Source of the DNA: an uncultured Pseudomonadota bacterium
Lineage (GTDB): Bacteria > Pseudomonadota > Alphaproteobacteria > RF32 > CAG-239
Direction: 5' to 3'
Length of the DNA: 17,140 nucleotides
Assembly (NCBI GenBank): GCA_902796625.1
Contig: CADBPX010000050.1
Location: 1-17,140 of the forward strand
Shown here: positions 15,834 through 17,140 of the stretch, piece after piece
How positions within the stretch are numbered: position 1 is the first letter of the stretch
Layout: each line of letters starts with the position of its first letter
Made by a program: the position numbers and the translations under genes
Notes under the pieces: generated by a model
What the model saw: the letters and a program-made list of their open reading frames with translations, nothing else
What the model was told of the DNA's origin: nothing
Databases searched by the model: none

Positions 15834-16462
15834 TTTTTCTTCCTTATATCCCTAATTACCATAATAACACCGTCTTCGCTGTATTTATTCGGATAAACGG
15901 CATAGTGATACGACCAACGTTTTTGCGCTTCAAGATTTTCCTCTGCATACTTGCGGCCTTTTAATAAAACCATTTTGGTATTTCTCTGGCCGATTTTTAC
16001 GGCATAACCGCATAAAACATCAAGAGCCGCCACTGCCCGTGCTGTAACAACATCTACATTTTTAAATACAACGTTCTCAACACGCTCATTAATTATTTCA
16101 ACATTATCAAGACCCAATTTTTGACACACATCTTTTAAATACAATGTTTTTTTAGTGATACTCTCAACTAAATAGACCTTTGCTCGTGGTTGTTTTTCAG
16201 CCAGTAGTATCGCCAGCACTACTCCGGGAAAACCGGCACCGCTACCAATATCAACCAAATTCTGTAAATTGGCCGGCAAATAATTTATCAACTGCATTGA
16301 ATCTAAAACATGACGAATCCAGCCGTCGGCCAACGAGTTTTTACTAACCAGATTTATTTTTAAATTCCATTCCTCTAATAAATTGAAAAAATTACATAAT
16401 CTGGCAAATGTTTCACGTGAAACATTGTATTCTTTGATATATTTTTCGATTTCTTGATCCAT
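15830..16462 (-). CDS. rsmG: 16S rRNA (guanine-527-N7)-methyltransferase RsmG
   Basis: A 210-residue SAM-dependent methyltransferase that modifies G527 of 16S rRNA. Seen: NLVSK (37-41), HVLDS (51-55), the SAM-binding loop DIGSGAGFPG (71-80), the acidic strand end VES (99-101), TARAVAALD and LKGRK. The start ATG 16460-16462 has AAAGGAG at 5 bases; the open frame to 16507 lacks a ribosome site and family similarity. It overlaps parA by 4 bases, the common rsmG-parA-parB order. The segment encoding NVSRET (13-18) contains a perfect parS, an overlap known from rsmG genes in other bacteria. Confidence 0.95.
   Translation of the reverse strand: MDQEIEKYIKEYNVSRETFARLCNFFNLLEEWNLKINLVSKNSLADGWIRHVLDSMQLINYLPANLQNLVDIGSGAGFPGVVLAILLAEKQPRAKVYLVESITKKTLYLKDVCQKLGLDNVEIINERVENVVFKNVDVVTARAVAALDVLCGYAVKIGQRNTKMVLLKGRKYAEENLEAQKRWSYHYAVYPNKYSEDGVIMVIRDIRKKK
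16409..16424. promoter_or_regulatory. parS: parS centromere site within rsmG
   Basis: A perfect 16-base palindrome TGTTTCACGTGAAACA, the consensus ParB-binding site, coding NVSRET near the start of rsmG. With flanks the palindrome extends to 20 bases (16407-16426). Confidence 0.97.
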
Positions 16463-16467
16463 AAAAA

Positions 16468-16474
16468 CTCCTTT
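16468..16474 (-). promoter_or_regulatory. Shine-Dalgarno site that sets the rsmG start
   Basis: AAAGGAG, 5 bases before ATG 16462. It excludes the longer open frame beginning at 16507. Confidence 0.8.
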
Positions 16475-16590
16475 ATTAGAGTATGGAGATTTTAGATTTT
16501 TTTGCAACAGTTTATAATGGTTATTAACCAGAAAATAAACTTAAAAAAACGATTCTGTAACCATTTGTATTTTATCGATTTTATTTAAAA

Positions 16591-16606
16591 TGTTTCACGT
16601 GAAACA
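16591..16606. promoter_or_regulatory. parS: parS centromere site in the rsmG upstream region
   Basis: A second perfect TGTTTCACGTGAAACA, 182 bases from the first. The palindrome extends to 24 bases (16587-16610) through flanking AAAA and TTTT, and it lies 2 bases after the PHP gene stop codon. Confidence 0.97.
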
Positions 16607-16612
16607 TTTTGC

Positions 16613-17140
16613 TTATATATGTAATCGGTGACTGATTTTATATTGTTCTAACATTTTTTCAGCATCAGCAAAATGGTCGGCAAGCTCGTTTACGCGATGT
16701 GCATCGTCGCTTAAAACCACCTTTATGCCAAGATTAGCAATTTCTTGCAACATCCAGCCATAGGGATAAGTATATCCGTCTTTGCGCAATCCCTTAGTGC
16801 TGACTTCTATGCCGGTATCCGTAGCAGCCAACGTTTTTAACACCTCTGTCTTTTGCGCAATATACATATCTTGTCCGCAAACATCATCGCCTAAACGGCG
16901 AATGTAATCAATATGTGCCAAAAAATTAAACATTCGACTCAAGACCGCTTGTTTCAATGTGGCAAAATGACGCACAATAAAATCGCCATAGCAAGACGAA
17001 TCCGGATATATTTTTTTCAAATCATCAATATTAAATAAATCCTCACCCTTCTCATCAAACAAAAAATGGTTGCCGGTCAACAAATAATCATAATCAAGTT
17101 GTGAAATAAATTCCTTAAATTCTTCCAGCCAGCCGTCGTA
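16613..17140 (-). CDS. PHP-family phosphatase, histidinol-phosphatase-like (partial, start outside the window)
   Basis: The frame stays open to the right edge, so the start is missing; 175 codons are visible up to TAA 16613-16615. The segments LAHIDYIRRLGD, IEVSTKGLRKDGYTYPYGW and the metal-binding VVLSDDAHRV match the C-terminal half of PHP-domain histidinol-phosphatases (HisJ/HisK type), in which the aspartate and histidine of the (S)DAH motif bind metal. Members hydrolyse L-histidinol phosphate in histidine synthesis, but the family includes other phosphatases, so the substrate is inference. The gene is on the same strand as the rsmG operon, separated by 150 bases containing parS. Confidence 0.75.
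   Translation of the reverse strand, partial: YDGWLEEFKEFISQLDYDYLLTGNHFLFDEKGEDLFNIDDLKKIYPDSSCYGDFIVRHFATLKQAVLSRMFNFLAHIDYIRRLGDDVCGQDMYIAQKTEVLKTLAATDTGIEVSTKGLRKDGYTYPYGWMLQEIANLGIKVVLSDDAHRVNELADHFADAEKMLEQYKISHRLHI

Larger units (their letters stand above)
16463..16612. other. Intergenic region upstream of the rsmG-parAB-dnaE operon
   Basis: These 150 AT-rich bases lie between the PHP gene stop and rsmG. They hold the second parS and, for the operon, at best a weak promoter (a TATAAA-like -10 at 16516-16511 on the minus strand with a poor TTTATT -35). An 11-base inverted repeat GGTTATTAACC is at 16519-16529. No exact DnaA box was seen. Confidence 0.5.

Noticed and set aside
16519..16529. 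Inverted repeat GGTTATTAACC as CtrA or origin element
   Set aside because: The spacing does not fit TTAA-N7-TTAA and no DnaA box accompanies it.

Overview
The window looks like a chromosomal segment of an AT-rich Alphaproteobacterium. The evidence is the set of clade-typical cell-cycle genes: a CckA-type hybrid histidine kinase, an HdaA-type DnaA regulator, a divergent MipZ, a ParAB pair and two perfect parS sites. The low GC and overall gene style suggest an uncultured host-associated lineage (for example gut 'RF32'-like bacteria). That placement is inference and cannot be proven without a search. I saw no mobile element, CRISPR array, tRNA or rRNA.

Layout from left to right. Bases 1-156 hold the C-terminus of a probable M48/TPR protease on the + strand, followed by a terminator that can serve both strands. 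On the minus strand (read 5966 to 201) lies a four-gene operon: pgm, cckA, hdaA and a DUF1189-like membrane protein. Upstream of it on the same strand (read 7965 to 6062) is a two-gene unit: a D-Ala-D-Ala carboxypeptidase with a SPOR domain, overlapping by ATGA with a divergent mipZ. A divergent promoter region (7966-8119) contains a CtrA-like box and a near-consensus sigma70 promoter. The latter drives a lone + strand membrane protein ending at a strong terminator. Next is rplQ (+), transcribed alone and ending at a bidirectional terminator.

The right half, 16462 down to 9457, is a long minus-strand operon: rsmG, parA, parB, a small cysteine-rich protein resembling the ferredoxin-thioredoxin reductase catalytic chain, dnaE, and a six-helix membrane protein with a lysine-rich tail. 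One parS lies inside rsmG and the other just upstream of it. The window ends inside a PHP-family phosphatase (histidinol-phosphatase-like).

How the genes fit together. Most of the window concerns the cell cycle: replication control (HdaA, DnaE), cell-cycle signalling (CckA), chromosome segregation (ParA, ParB, parS), division-site placement (MipZ) and wall remodelling (carboxypeptidase). Pgm supplies glucose-1-phosphate for envelope sugars. The most striking observation is that the MipZ-like protein lacks the aspartate needed for ATP hydrolysis in Caulobacter MipZ. It carries alanine there, the same change as the laboratory D42A variant. Other points are the Fe-S-like protein between parB and dnaE, two potential clamp-binding motifs in HdaA, and a CtrA-like site at the wall/mipZ promoter.
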